Of a stretch of 64,000 bases of DNA, positions 39,101-51,100 are shown one piece after another. A program made the position numbers and the translations under genes. The notes below the pieces were generated by a model. It saw nothing but the letters and a program-made list of their open reading frames with translations. It was not told the origin of the DNA and searched no databases. Source of the stretch: Streptomyces sp. JH34 (GTDB taxonomy: Bacteria > Actinomycetota > Actinomycetes > Streptomycetales > Streptomycetaceae); the NCBI RefSeq assembly GCF_029428875.1, contig NZ_JAJSOO010000001.1:1612001-1676000 (forward strand), in the 5' to 3' direction. Each line of letters begins with the position of its first letter. Position 1 is the first letter of the stretch.

Positions 39101-42100
39101 TAGCCCTCGCCGATGTCGGCCCACGCGTGCTCGTTGACCCCGATCCGGCGTGCGGCGTCCGACAGGGCGTCGCGGCGCGGGTCGTCCGGCTGGTCGAGGC
39201 TCAGCGCGCTGCCGTACGCGCGGCCGGGCAGCGGACCCCCGTCGCCGCCGGTGGGCCGGTCGTCCCGGCGGGCGAGGGAGGCCGCCCAGGCCGGATCCGC
39301 GGATTCCGCCGGTATGTCACCGTCCGCGACGTGGCTCAGGGTGTCGGCGAGGTGATGGGTGCCGGTGACCTCCGCGCCGTCGGAGGCGTTGACGGGCGCC
39401 GTGACCGCCGGTCCGCCCCCCGGACCGCGGAAGACCATGTGCGAGGTGCGGGCACCGTCGGCCAGCATGTCCGCGAAGTCCCGGCAGATCTCCTCCGTGG
39501 ACTGACCGGAACGGGTCAGGAAGACGGGGGTGACGCGGAACAGTCGCTTGCTGCCCCCGTCGGGGGTGGGCAGGATGATGCTCAGTTCCTGATCGGCCCG
39601 CAGCCGCACCGCGAGGCCCGCACGTGACAGCTTGACGGAGGCGCTCGCGACGGCTTCCTCCGTGGCGAAGACCTGCTGCCCGTGGGCACCGTCCTCGACG
39701 GCGAGCGTGCGGTCCGGGGAGATCCGCAGGGCGGGCCGGTCGCTGACGAGCGTGTTGCCGTACTCCTGCACGGACATGGCCAGTTCGGGGGCGTCCTCCG
39801 TACCGCTCAGCGCCCGGGGGGTCTGCCAGCGGCCGCCGATGCCCCCGGGCCTGCGGAACAGCACTCCTTCGCCGCTGTCGTCCACGACGCCGTAGTCCGT
39901 CGTGGTCAGCGGGTCCGGCCGGCGCGCCGCGATCCCGTCGGCCCGGCCGGAGTCGGCCCGGTCGGAGTCGTCCTCGTCGGAGTCGTCCTCGTACAGGCCG
40001 ATGAGCTCGTCGAAGTCGCCCGCGCCGTCCGCGTCCTGGGCCGGCTGGACGGACTTCCACACCCTGCCGACGTCGTCCCCGGCGGGGCCCAGCGTGATGC
40101 GCTCGGTGCCGGTCCGCCAGTCGGTGGACGGGCGGGGGGCGTGCTCCGAGTACCAGACCCTGGAACCGGTCAGCTCGGCGACGTACCGCGCCAGGTCCTC
40201 GATGTCCGGGTGGGGGAAGGCCAGGACGACGTCGGCGTCCGCGGGCCTCGCCGGGTCCCGTGCGACGAGCTGGGCGAAGTCCCCGAGGTCGTCCAGCGTC
40301 AACGTGCCGCGCGGCGTGTTCAGCAGGACCGCTTCCTCGCTGTCCTGGGCGAGGACCACGTACGGGTCGGACCACGGCGCGGGCCAGGTGCTCACCCGGC
40401 CGTCGTCCCCCTCCACGGCGTACGAGTCCAGGGGCGGCACCTGGTCCCCGGTGCCGGTCCAGTTGCGCACGGTGGCGTCCTGCGACACCAGCGCGGTGCT
40501 GCGGTCCAGGGCCGCGTCGTGCCGCCGCAGGTGCGAGGCGAGGGCGCCCTCGTCGGCCAGCTCGGCCGGGGACGCGCCGAGGGCCAGCGAACCGAGGAGC
40601 AGGAGGTGCTGCCCGCTCACCGCGACGTCGGGGCCGAGGTTCAGCACACGCCTGGTCAGGTCGCGGATGGGGTCGCGGGCACCGGTGGCCGGCTGCGGGG
40701 CCCTCCGGGCGAGTTCCCGCAGCGACAGCGCCGTGCCGACGAGCATCTCGGGCGAGTAGTCGTCCCGGACCGCGGGTCCGAAGAGGAGGTCGAGCCAGGC
40801 CTCGTGGGTGCTCCCGGTGGTGCCGTCCTCGCTGCCGGAGTCCGAGTCGGAGTCGGAATCGGACTCCGACTCGGAATCGCTCTCGGATTCGCTGGTGTCG
40901 TCGGTGAACCGGAACTGCGCCAGCGCCGCGGCGTCGGACTGCGAGGGGCGCGGCCGGCCGGACAGCGTGTCCAGCTCGTACGCCTCCTCCTCGCCCTGCA
41001 GACCCGGCGTTCCGCCGGGGGCCGACGACGGGGACAGCGGGTCGGAGGCGGGTTCGTGGAGCGGCGGCGGGACCGGCGTCTCCTGGTCCGCCACCGGCGG
41101 GACGGTGGAGGACGACGTGACCTGCGTCGTCGGGGTGTGCCGCGTGGTGCCGTCGGTCTGCGGCCCCTTCACCGGCGTGGCCTCGGTTCCCGTTCCGGTC
41201 GCCGCGGTGCGCGGGACCAGCGGGACGAAGTCGCCGCCGCGGCGGCGGAGCCGGATGTGCGGACCGCTGTCGCCGGCCGGGCCGGGGTAGGTGTGGGCGG
41301 TGCCGTTCTCCTCGATCAGGGTCACGGTGGTGCCGGTCGCGCCGGCGGCCCACTCGGCGACCGCCCGGTCGGCCCCGGGGCCCCAGGGGGCCTCGGCGAG
41401 GTGGCGGCGCAGGCGCCCCTCCAGGGCGTCCTTGCTCGGCGTGGGAGCACCGCGGCGCGGTACGAGCGGCGGGGGTGCGAACAGGGCGTCCCGCTCGGCC
41501 GGGTCGCCCGGGAGGCCGGCCAGCCGCATGAGCTGGGTCGGCATCGCCCCGGAGCGCATCCGCAGCCGGGCGGCGTCCTGGCGGTCCGTCCCCGGCAGGC
41601 CGGCGGCGTCGCGCAGGGCCGTGGAGAGCGCGCCGAAGAAGCCGTTGCCTCGTCCCGTGGGCGTTCCCTGGGTGTAGGTGGCCCCGTCGGGCGCGGTGAG
41701 GACGCCGTCGCGTGCGAGACGGTAGCGGGGCCCGCTGCTGTCGGCCGGCGGCAGCCAGGGCGCGGTGGTGTGGCTGCGGTGCGCGGCCGGCTGCGCGGTC
41801 GTGGTGACCCCGGCGTCACTGCCGGTGGTACCGGTGGCCGTCGGGGCGGGCAGCGCGCCGGTGGCCGGGGCGGGTGAGCCCGGTGGGAGGGCGGCGTGGA
41901 AGAAGCCCCCGGTGGAGAACAGCACCGGGTCGGCGGCCGGATCGACGGCGGCCGGATCGGTGCCGTGCGGGAGGAACAGCTGATCGCGGCCCTCACCGGT
42001 CACCACGGTCAGCGGGGTACCGAGGACCCGCGCCGCGAGGGCGGGCAGCAGGTCGGCGCCGCCGTGGTCCCCGGCGCGGCGCTCGGGCGGGGCCGGAGCG

Positions 42101-45100
42101 CCCTCCGGCCGACCGGTGCCGGACGGCTCGCTCGTGAACGGACGGGACAGGGCGGCGGTCGCCAGCGCCACACGCTGGTCGGGCGTCGGCCAGAGCGTCA
42201 GCGGAAGACGGCCGAAGGCGTCGAACTCGGCCTGCTGTGCTGTGGTCAGCACCACGCCCGCGCCATCCAGTTCGGCCTGGGTGAAGGTGTCGGCGGCATC
42301 CAGGGCGAGGGCGTCGAGCAGATCCTCGTTGCCGTCCTCACCCAGGGCCCAGGCGAGGCGGTCACGGGCGGCGCGGATGGCCTCGGCGCCGACCACCGGG
42401 TCGCCGGGGGCCTCCGCGAAGCGTTCGGCGAGGTCGCCGCCGAGCAGGCGGGGCAGCTGGCCCCTGACGTCGGCGGCGGCGAGCAGCGCGTGGAAGAACG
42501 AGGCGCCGTCGTGCGGCACGTCGTGCACCTCGCGCACCGTGGCGCCGTCCGGCGAGGTGAGGGTGCGCGGGACGGAGCCGGTGGCGTCGGTGATCCCGTA
42601 CGGCTCCGGCGCCTCGGACCGCCATCCCGGCGCCGTGTACTCCTGCGGCGCGTCCGCGACCGGGACGGACGCCGAGCCCTGGTGGTGGGAGGTGAGACGG
42701 GAGGCGGCGAGGTGCAGCCGGTGGTGGTCCGCGGCGGCCGCGTCGGTGCGGCCTTCCCAGAGCCGTACGTCTGCGCGGGCGGCCTGCCAGGTGATGACCG
42801 TCGGGGACTGCGACAGTTCCCGCGGCAGCACGGTCGTCAGGGGCGGGTCGCCGAGCGTGCCTTGCTCCGCCGGGCTCAGGGAGAGCCAGGCCTCACGGGC
42901 CCGCGCGCGGGCGTCGTAGTACTCCTTCTCCGCCGTGGCGAGGTCGGCGGCCGCCTTGGCCATGTCGTCCCAGGCGGTGCTTGCCTCGGCCGGGAACGAG
43001 CTGTCGTCCAGGAGGCCGTAGTCGCGGGCGATGTCCTCGCGCAGCCAGATCAGCGCGGTGGTCGCGGCCTCGGCGGCGCGCGGTCCCCGCCGGGCCGCTC
43101 CGAGGGCGCGGAACGGGCGGCTGTCGGTGATCCGGTGGTCCACCTCGGCCACCGCCAACCAGGTCACCGGCACCGCGAACAGCATGCTGCGGTCGGTGAC
43201 GACCTTGACGTGGGTGCCCAGGGTGGTGTCCGTGGCGCCCTTGAGCGTGGTGCCGTCGTTCGAGCCGCCGATCGGTACCGCGCCACCGGGATTGGTCATA
43301 CCCGCGTTGCTGTTGCCGGCCAGCGGCGCGGTGCCTGCCATGCCCTCGACGTTGTCGGTGATGCCGGCCTCCAGCGCGTCGGAGGTCTTGGCCCGCTGCA
43401 TGGCCTCCATGCGGGGCTTGCTCTCCACGGCGAGGAGCCGCGCGCCGCGGCGGTGCATCTTCGCGTAGAGGCGGGAGTCGGCGGTGTGGGACTGGCCGAA
43501 CAGACGGGCGGAGGACTGGACGGGCAGCTGGGAGCCGCCCGCGCCGAGCGCCTCGCGGAATCCCGCGGTCAGACCCCCTTGGGAGGTGGCCTCCGCCTGA
43601 GCCTGCGCGGGGGCCGTTCCCAGGCCGGTGAGCGGGGTGTGGCGGGCCATGCGTACGCGCGAGGCGAGGACCTTGCCGGTGTGCCGGCTGCCGAGGTCCG
43701 AATCGCCCAGGCCGTCGGCGCGGGCGGTGGCGAGGGTCAGCGCGTCGTTCACGCCCGTCGCGCCGCGCATGTCGACGGCGAGGATGCCGGAGCCGATCCG
43801 GTCGTCGAAGGGCAGGACGTCGGGGTCGGGGCCGCTCGTGCCGTCGTCGGAGGCACGCCAGGCGGCGATGCCGTCCGGCAGGGCCTGTTCGGCCGTCAGC
43901 AGGTGTACCGAACGGTCCGGTTCGGGCACGTCCTGTTCGGTGACCGCTCCGTCGTCGCCGTCGCCCACCGGGGTGAGCAGACCCGCCGGGGCGATCTCGT
44001 TGAGGGTGCCGACCTGGGCGACCGCACGCGGCGCGAGCGGGTCACCGGCCGCGTCCGTCATGGTGACGGTCAGGGTGTAGCCGGTGACGATCTCCGCGTG
44101 CGCCTGCGTGGTGGCGATGTTCGGCATGGAGGTGGTGCCCACGGTCTCGGTCCGGTTGCTCGCCCGCTGCTTGGCCGCCGTTCCCTGGAGCGAGGGGTTG
44201 GCGATGAGCACACCGTTCTCCGCCGCGCGCTCGCCGGCGCTCAGGGTGAGGTCGGCGCCACGGTCCTGGTGGGTGTTGTCCGCGTCGTCACGGGTGATGT
44301 TGCGGTAGTCCTCGAGCTCGAACCCGGTGCGCAGCCGCTGCACGGTCGTGGTGATCGGTGTCAGTCTGAACCGGACCTGCCCGGGGCTGCCCCCGACCGG
44401 CAGCAGGTGCGGGCTGGTCCAGGCGCGGTAGCGGACCGGCAGGCTCATCCCCTCGGTGGTCAGCTCGTGCAGGTGGGCGCGCAGGAAGTCCGGCGAGAGC
44501 CGCTGCAGGACCTGTTCGCGGTCGTGCGAGGGCACACCGATCTTCTCCAGGCGCGGCAGCAGCACCTGCGCGGCCCGGCTCGCGTCCAGCTGGCCGCTGG
44601 GGTGGGTCGGGAAGCGCCGGCCGCGCAGGAAGCCCGGGACCCGGTAGCCGCCGCCGAGGTTCTTCGGGGTGGTGGGGCCCAGCCCGTCGGGGGCCAGCCC
44701 GGCCTCGATGGCGTCCTGCATCGGCAGGTGGAACATCACCGCGTCACGGATCCGCTGGAGCGCGGCGGCGGCCCGGCGCGGGGACAGACCGCGCCCGAGC
44801 CTCTTGGACACCTTCCCGGCGACGGAGCTGAGGCGGCCCCCGGCACGGGTGCCGACCGTGCCCACCGCGGCCGTCCAGCGGTCCCGCACCGCCACGGTCT
44901 CGGTGGCGTCGGCGACCACCAGGTACATCCGCCCGGCGAAGGTCACGGTGGTGCTGCGTCCCCGGGTCAGGGCCTGCGAGAATCCGCGGCCCTTGCCCCA
45001 GGCGTACTGGAGGGCGGAGGAGTACGAGCCGACGACCGGCTCCTTGCCGGGGAGCTGCTGCAACGGCATGTAGCCGCCCTGCACGCCCAGTGTGGTGCGC

Positions 45101-48100
45101 GAGACGGTGCTCGTGCTGCCGACGACCCGGTGGTCGTTGGCGATGGTGCTCTCGAGGCTGGCCGGCTTCGGATCGCTCTTGACCCGTAGGTTGTCGAGCT
45201 CACCGCGGACCGCGGCCTTCAGGTAGTGCGTCCGGAACGGCCCGGCGCCGTTGAGTCCGGCGATCCGGGAGCCGAACGGCCCGAGGTACTGGCCCAGTTG
45301 ACCGGCCACACCGAGGTTGGCCATCGCCCGGCGCAGCGCGGTGCGCACCGGCGCCCCGGGCGCGCTGACGTGCCAGGTGGCGCCCGACGCGCGGTCGGCG
45401 GTGTCCTGCATCAGCTGCTGGCGCTGCGGGCCGCCCTCGGCGCTGAGCACGACGTGCGGTGCGCTCAGCAGCTGCCGGACGAGCCGTCGGCCGTCCGAGT
45501 CCACCCTGGGCAGCGGGCGGGTGCCGTCGAGGAGCTGGTCCGCCTCCGCGGCGGAGAGGCGCTGCGGCGTGGGGGCGGGTGCCGGCGCGGGTGTCGTGCC
45601 GTCGGCGGGCGGGTCGGCCGGCGCGTGGCGGTCGGATCCGTGGGCGGCGGGCACGGCCAGCTCCACCCGTCCCACGGTCTCCGTGCCCCGGCTGAACAGG
45701 GGGCGCTCCTCGACCTTGCTGACGAAGACGCCCGCGCCGAGCAGACCGACCGTCAGCAGCCGGGCCCAGCCGCGCGGCCGGCGGTGGCCCTCGAAGGTCG
45801 CGCCGAGTTCCACCTGGTAGCTGTAGAGATCGGCGCCGTTCTGGAACGTCAGGTGGTCGTGGGCGACCGTGACCGTGTTCCGGGTGGCCTTCTGGTAGGT
45901 GCGGGCGTAGCGGGCGCCCAACGAGACGTTGCCGGCCCGGCGCGGCAGATCGGGTCCGGGCACCTTGTCGTGGTCGCGCGGCGAGACGCCGACCTCGAGG
46001 CCTGCGGAGTACGTGCTGGAGTCCTGCTGCCCCTGACCGGAGACCTCGTTGCCGATCACCGCGTTGCGCAGTGACCGCTCGCTCATGGTGGTCTCGAACC
46101 GGCGGTCGGTCAGCGAGGCCCGCAGGATCAGCGTGTGGTGGCCGCGGCGCACCATGCCGTCCTCGGTGAGCGTGACCGGGACCCCGGTGGTGGTCAGTTC
46201 GTCGAGGCTCTGCGTCAGGGTGGGCCGGTTCAGCGCCTCGCGTACCTGCCGGTCGTTGTGCAGGGCGGTCCGCAACCGCCCGTCGCCGTACCAGAACCGG
46301 GCCAGCTTGGGGTGCTTCAGCATCATCGGCGGCACGAACATCGACGGGTACGAGCGGTGCAGGGTGTCCAGGACGGCGTCCGTGAAGACCCGCATGGGGT
46401 CCGGCGCGACGGTGCCGTCCTGCGGGGTGGTGCCGTCCTGCGGGGCGGGCTGCTGCTGGACCGGGGGCGGCGTCTGCCGGCCGGCCGTCGGGGGTGCCTG
46501 CTCCTGGGTCGTCGGTGGCGCCTGCTCATCGGTGACGGGCGGCGGTGACTGCTGATCGGTGACGGGCGGCGGCGTCTGCTGCGTCGTCGGCGGCTGTGTC
46601 CCGGCGCGCGCCTGCGGGCGGAAGCCCTCCGCGCGGACCTGGCCGCCGAGGTGGACCGGGTCCTCTCGGGTGAGGTACCACGGCACGGGCGGCTCGGCGT
46701 CCGGGTTCGGTCCGGTGCGGCCGGGCGTACGGCTGTCCCAGCCCGCGAGCCGGCGGGCGTCCTGGGTGGAGATCCAGTCCAGGCTGACCACCCGCACCGG
46801 CCGGGCCGCGGACGCCGGTTCACCGGCCTTGCGGACCATCAGGGTGCGCTCCACCTGGTAGAGCGCCATCGGATGGTTGCGGACCCGGCCGGTGACCTTG
46901 CGGGCCGCGTCGGTGCCCAGGTAGTGGCCCCGCCCGACACCGAGGTCCGCGCGGACCAGCGGGCCGCCCTGGAGGCGTACGTCGGTCTCGAGCCCGGGCA
47001 GCGTGTAGTTCGGACCGGCGGTGACCTGGAAGCCGAACTTGGTGTCGCGGACGTGACCGCGCTGGTTCTGGTACGTGGTCTGGGTGAGGTCGCGCACCTC
47101 CGCCTTGACCGACTCGGTGACCAGCACGGCCCGGTGCGGCACCGAGCGTTCCACGACCAGGTGCCCCATCGGGTGCTGGCCGCTGCCCCGGGTGAGCTCG
47201 GGGCCGCTGACCGGCCCGGTGAGCCGCCCGAACAGCCCGAGCAGCCTCCCCGGGCGGACGTACGAGACGAGCGTGCGGTGCGCCGAACTGCCGGGTCGGG
47301 CCCCGGAGAGGGCCAGCGCGATGTCCTCCGGCGGGGTCGTCAGGTGAAGGGCGGTGGAGTCGTTCAGCCGCGGTTCCACCCCGTCCGGGAACGTCAGTGT
47401 CTCCGGTGCCCGGCGGGGCCCCGTGAACGGCACGGTGAGGTCGTCCGGCAGCCGCCAGGTCAGCCCGTCCCGCATGCCGAACTCCGCGGTGTGCACCTGG
47501 GTGCGCTGCCAACGCGGCTTCGCCACGGGACCGGTCGTCACGGTGTCGGTCCCGATGGCCTCGGGCGCCTCGGTGGCCTTGGGCGCCTCGGTGACCCGCT
47601 CCACCCGCACCCGGTAGTGGACGTCGTCCAGGTGCAGGTGCGAGCCCTCGTGGGCGCGGTGCTCGGCCTGGTTGTACGCCGAGGTGCCCTGGGAGTAGTC
47701 CGTCCTGCGGCTCCAGCCCAGTGACGTACCGATCTTCAGCAGCCAGTTGAGCGGCGGCCCCATGCCCACGCCGCCGGCGATACGGCGCCCGAAGCCCACG
47801 CTGCGGCCGCCGCCCGTACCGGCCTGCCCGCGCCGCATCGTGTCCACCCGGACCGTGGCACCGCCGACGTCGGAGAAGCGTTCCCACCGGTGGTACGGGA
47901 TGGCCTCGACCGTCATCTCCAGGCCGACCCCGGACTTCTCCCGGCCCACGATGCGGGCGCCGCGCGGGGCGGTGAACGCCGAGGGGTGGTGGGTCAGCAG
48001 ACGCAGCAGCTCCGCCTCGTCGAAGCGTGCCCGCGTCGTGGCCGGCAGCTTGTCGAGGATCTCCCGCGCCACCAGTTCGGGCGAGCGCAGGGTGAGCGTG

Positions 48101-51100
48101 CCGGGGCCGGTGAGCAGCCCGGTGCGCGCGCCCCGCGGCGCCCCGGCCGGGGCGGTGTCACGCGGGTCGGCGCCCGGCCTGATCAGGACGGAGGGCAGCC
48201 TGCTGCCGTCCTCGAAGGTGACCGTGCGCGGGGCCGGCCCCGGCGGACGGACGTCGTCGCCGGTCAGCAGACGGGCGGGGCGGTGCCGTTCGAGCTGGGT
48301 CTCCAGTGGCACCGGGTCGCCCCGGTCAGGGGTCCCGGCATCGTCGGAACCGGTGATCCCGGCCATGCTGCGCAGCCACTCCCCGAACGGGTCGGAACCG
48401 TCCGGCTGCTGGGAGACCGGTGGCACGGGGGGCGTGACGAGGTCCGGGTCCGGCTTCGGCTCGGGCTCGGTTTCCGGGTCCGGCTTCGGCTTCGCTTCCG
48501 GGTCCGGCTTCGGCTTCGGCTCGGGCGTGGTTTCCGGGTCCGGGGCGGGCTCCGGGGCGGGGACCAGCGCGTCGTAGTGATCGCTTCCGTTGTACGCCAG
48601 ATGCAGGGTGCCGCCGGTGCCGCCCGGGTGCAGCTCGGTGACGAGGAGCGCGCCCGTCGTCTGCGGGTCGGGCCGTACGAGACGCAGATCGAGGTCGAGG
48701 GTGTGCGCCAGCGCGTCCGGGAGCAGGTCGGCGAAGGGGGACGACCACAGTCCGGACCGCTCCGCGGCCGCGGCGAGCAGGCCGCGTCCGCCGAGCCGAC
48801 GCGCGTCGGCGGGGGTGGGCGCCACCTGGGCGAGCTGCGGGTAGTCGCTGTCGGCGAGGATCTGCCGCCACCGGTCGGCGTCGCCGTCGGTGATGACCGC
48901 CTGCGCGACGTTGTTCCAGGCTTCGGTGATCCTGTGTTGCTCGTCCGCGTCGGTCACGCCGGCCAGCGCGCGTATCCGTAGGTCGTCCACCACGGTGAAC
49001 ACCGGGTCCGGCACGAGGGCGTCGGCGACGGTGCCCAGCTCCGACCCGGCGACGCGGTCACGCACCAGTCCGCGCAGCCCGGCGATGTTCCGCGCGGCCC
49101 AGGCGGGCGGCACGTCGCGACCGCGCGCACTGTCGAGCACCGCCCGGAAGAGGCAGTTCCCGTCACCCGGGACGTCAACCCGTCGGAAGGCGCGGCCCTG
49201 CGCCCAAACGAGGTCCGCCGGGTCGGGCGTCGTCACGGGGCCCTTGCCCTTGTCGAACAGGGCCAGACTCTCGGCGAGGCTCTCCGCCCGGTGCTGCGCG
49301 GACGGCACCAGCAGATCGGGTCTGCGGCGGGCGAGCTCGGCGGTGTCCTCGGGGCTGAGGGCCAGCTCGGACAGCGGCAGCGGTGCGCTCGACGACGCCC
49401 AGGCCGCCTCCGCGGAGGGCGCGTAGGAGAGTCCGCGCACGTCCTCCCGCGAGACCGACGCCGTCGCAGGCAGGCCCGGAGGTCGTCCGGGCGGCTCGGT
49501 CCAGGTGAGCTGGGCGTTGTTGCTCTCCCGGCGGAACCGGAGCAACGGCTGGCCGTCAGGACCCTGATGAGAACCGACGATCTTGTCGAAGACCGACTTG
49601 TCGAAAGCCGTCGGCGGATTCCAGAACATGTGCGCGCCGTGCATCACGGCGATGTCCCTCGCCCGCATCTCCTCGATCAGCGCATCATGCTCCGGCAGCG
49701 TGACCCGCACCCCGTCAGGCGTCGAGATGTCGAACACGTCGTTGTCACCGGTGAGCGGACGCCACTCACCGTCCGGCCTCCTCCCGTGGACCACACCGTC
49801 CCGGACGACGAACCTGTTCTCCGCCTCGAAACCCGCCATCTTCCCGGCGAGCTCGTGAAACTCCGTCGACCGCTGATTGAAACGCGACAGGACCCTGTCC
49901 CGATCACCCTCCGGAACAGCCTCCACATCAGCCAGCACCGGCTTGAAATAACCCACGAGCCCGACAACCGCGGGATCAGCACCCAGAAGGACATCGACAT
50001 CGTCGACCGTCTTCGCCTTGATCTCCGCCGGCTTCGGCAACGCCCCCGCCTCGAGCCACTTCGGAGCCAGAGGATTCGTCGGCCGCACATCGATGACCAC
50101 GTTCTTGTCCCGCGCCAGATCACGGAACTCCTTGAACCCCTTCTCCGCCATCCCGTACACATGACGCGCCGCATACGAATCGACCTCACCGGCCTTCAGC
50201 GGCTCGGTCCAGGTGAGCTCGGCGTTGTTGCTCTCCCGGCGGAACCGGAGCAACGGCTCGCCGTCCGGCCCCTGATGAGAACCGACGATCTTGTCGAAGA
50301 CCGACTTGTCGAAAGCCGTCGGCGGATTCCAGAACATGTGCGCGCCGTGCATCACGGCGATGTCCCTCGCCCGCATCTCCTCGATCAGCGCATCATGCTC
50401 CGGCAGCGTGACCCGCACCCCGTCAGGCGTCGAGATGTCGAACACGTCGTTGTCACCGGTGAGCGGACGCCACTCACCGTCCGGCCTCCTCCCGTGGACC
50501 ACACCGTCCCGGACGACGAACCTGTTCTCCGCCTCGAAACCCGCCATCTTCCCGGCGAGCTCGTGAAACTCCGTCGACCGCTGATTGAAACGCGACAGGA
50601 CCCTGTCCCGATCACCCTCCGGAACAGCCTCCACATCAGCCAGCACCGGCTTGAAATAACCCACGAGCCCGACAACCGCGGGATCAGCACCCAGAAGGAC
50701 ATCGACATCGTCGACCGTCTTCGCCTTGATCTCCGCCGGCTTCGGCAACGCCCCCGCCTCGAGCCACTTCGGAGCCAGAGGATTCGTCGGCCGCACATCG
50801 ATGACCACGTTCTTGTCCCGCGCCAGATCACGGAACTCCTTGAACCCCTTCTCCGCCATCCCGTACACATGACGCGCCGCATACGAATCGACCTCACCGG
50901 CCTTCAGCGGCTCGGGCGTCGGCTGTTCCTGCCGGCCGGTGGTCGTGGGCGCCGGGTCGTTCAGGCGCCTAGCCAGTTCGGCGGTGTCCTCGGGGCCGAG
51001 GGCCAGCTCGGACAGCGGCAGCGGAGCGCTCGACAACGACCAGGCCACCTCCGCCGACGGCGCGTAGGAAAGTCCCCGCACGTCCTCCCGCGAGACCAAC

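Noticed and set aside
40300..40900. EICRDF Cys in module B1 as a catalytic nucleophile.
   Set aside because: The paralogous module B2 has no Cys at this place (HAFTRSF), so it is not conserved.
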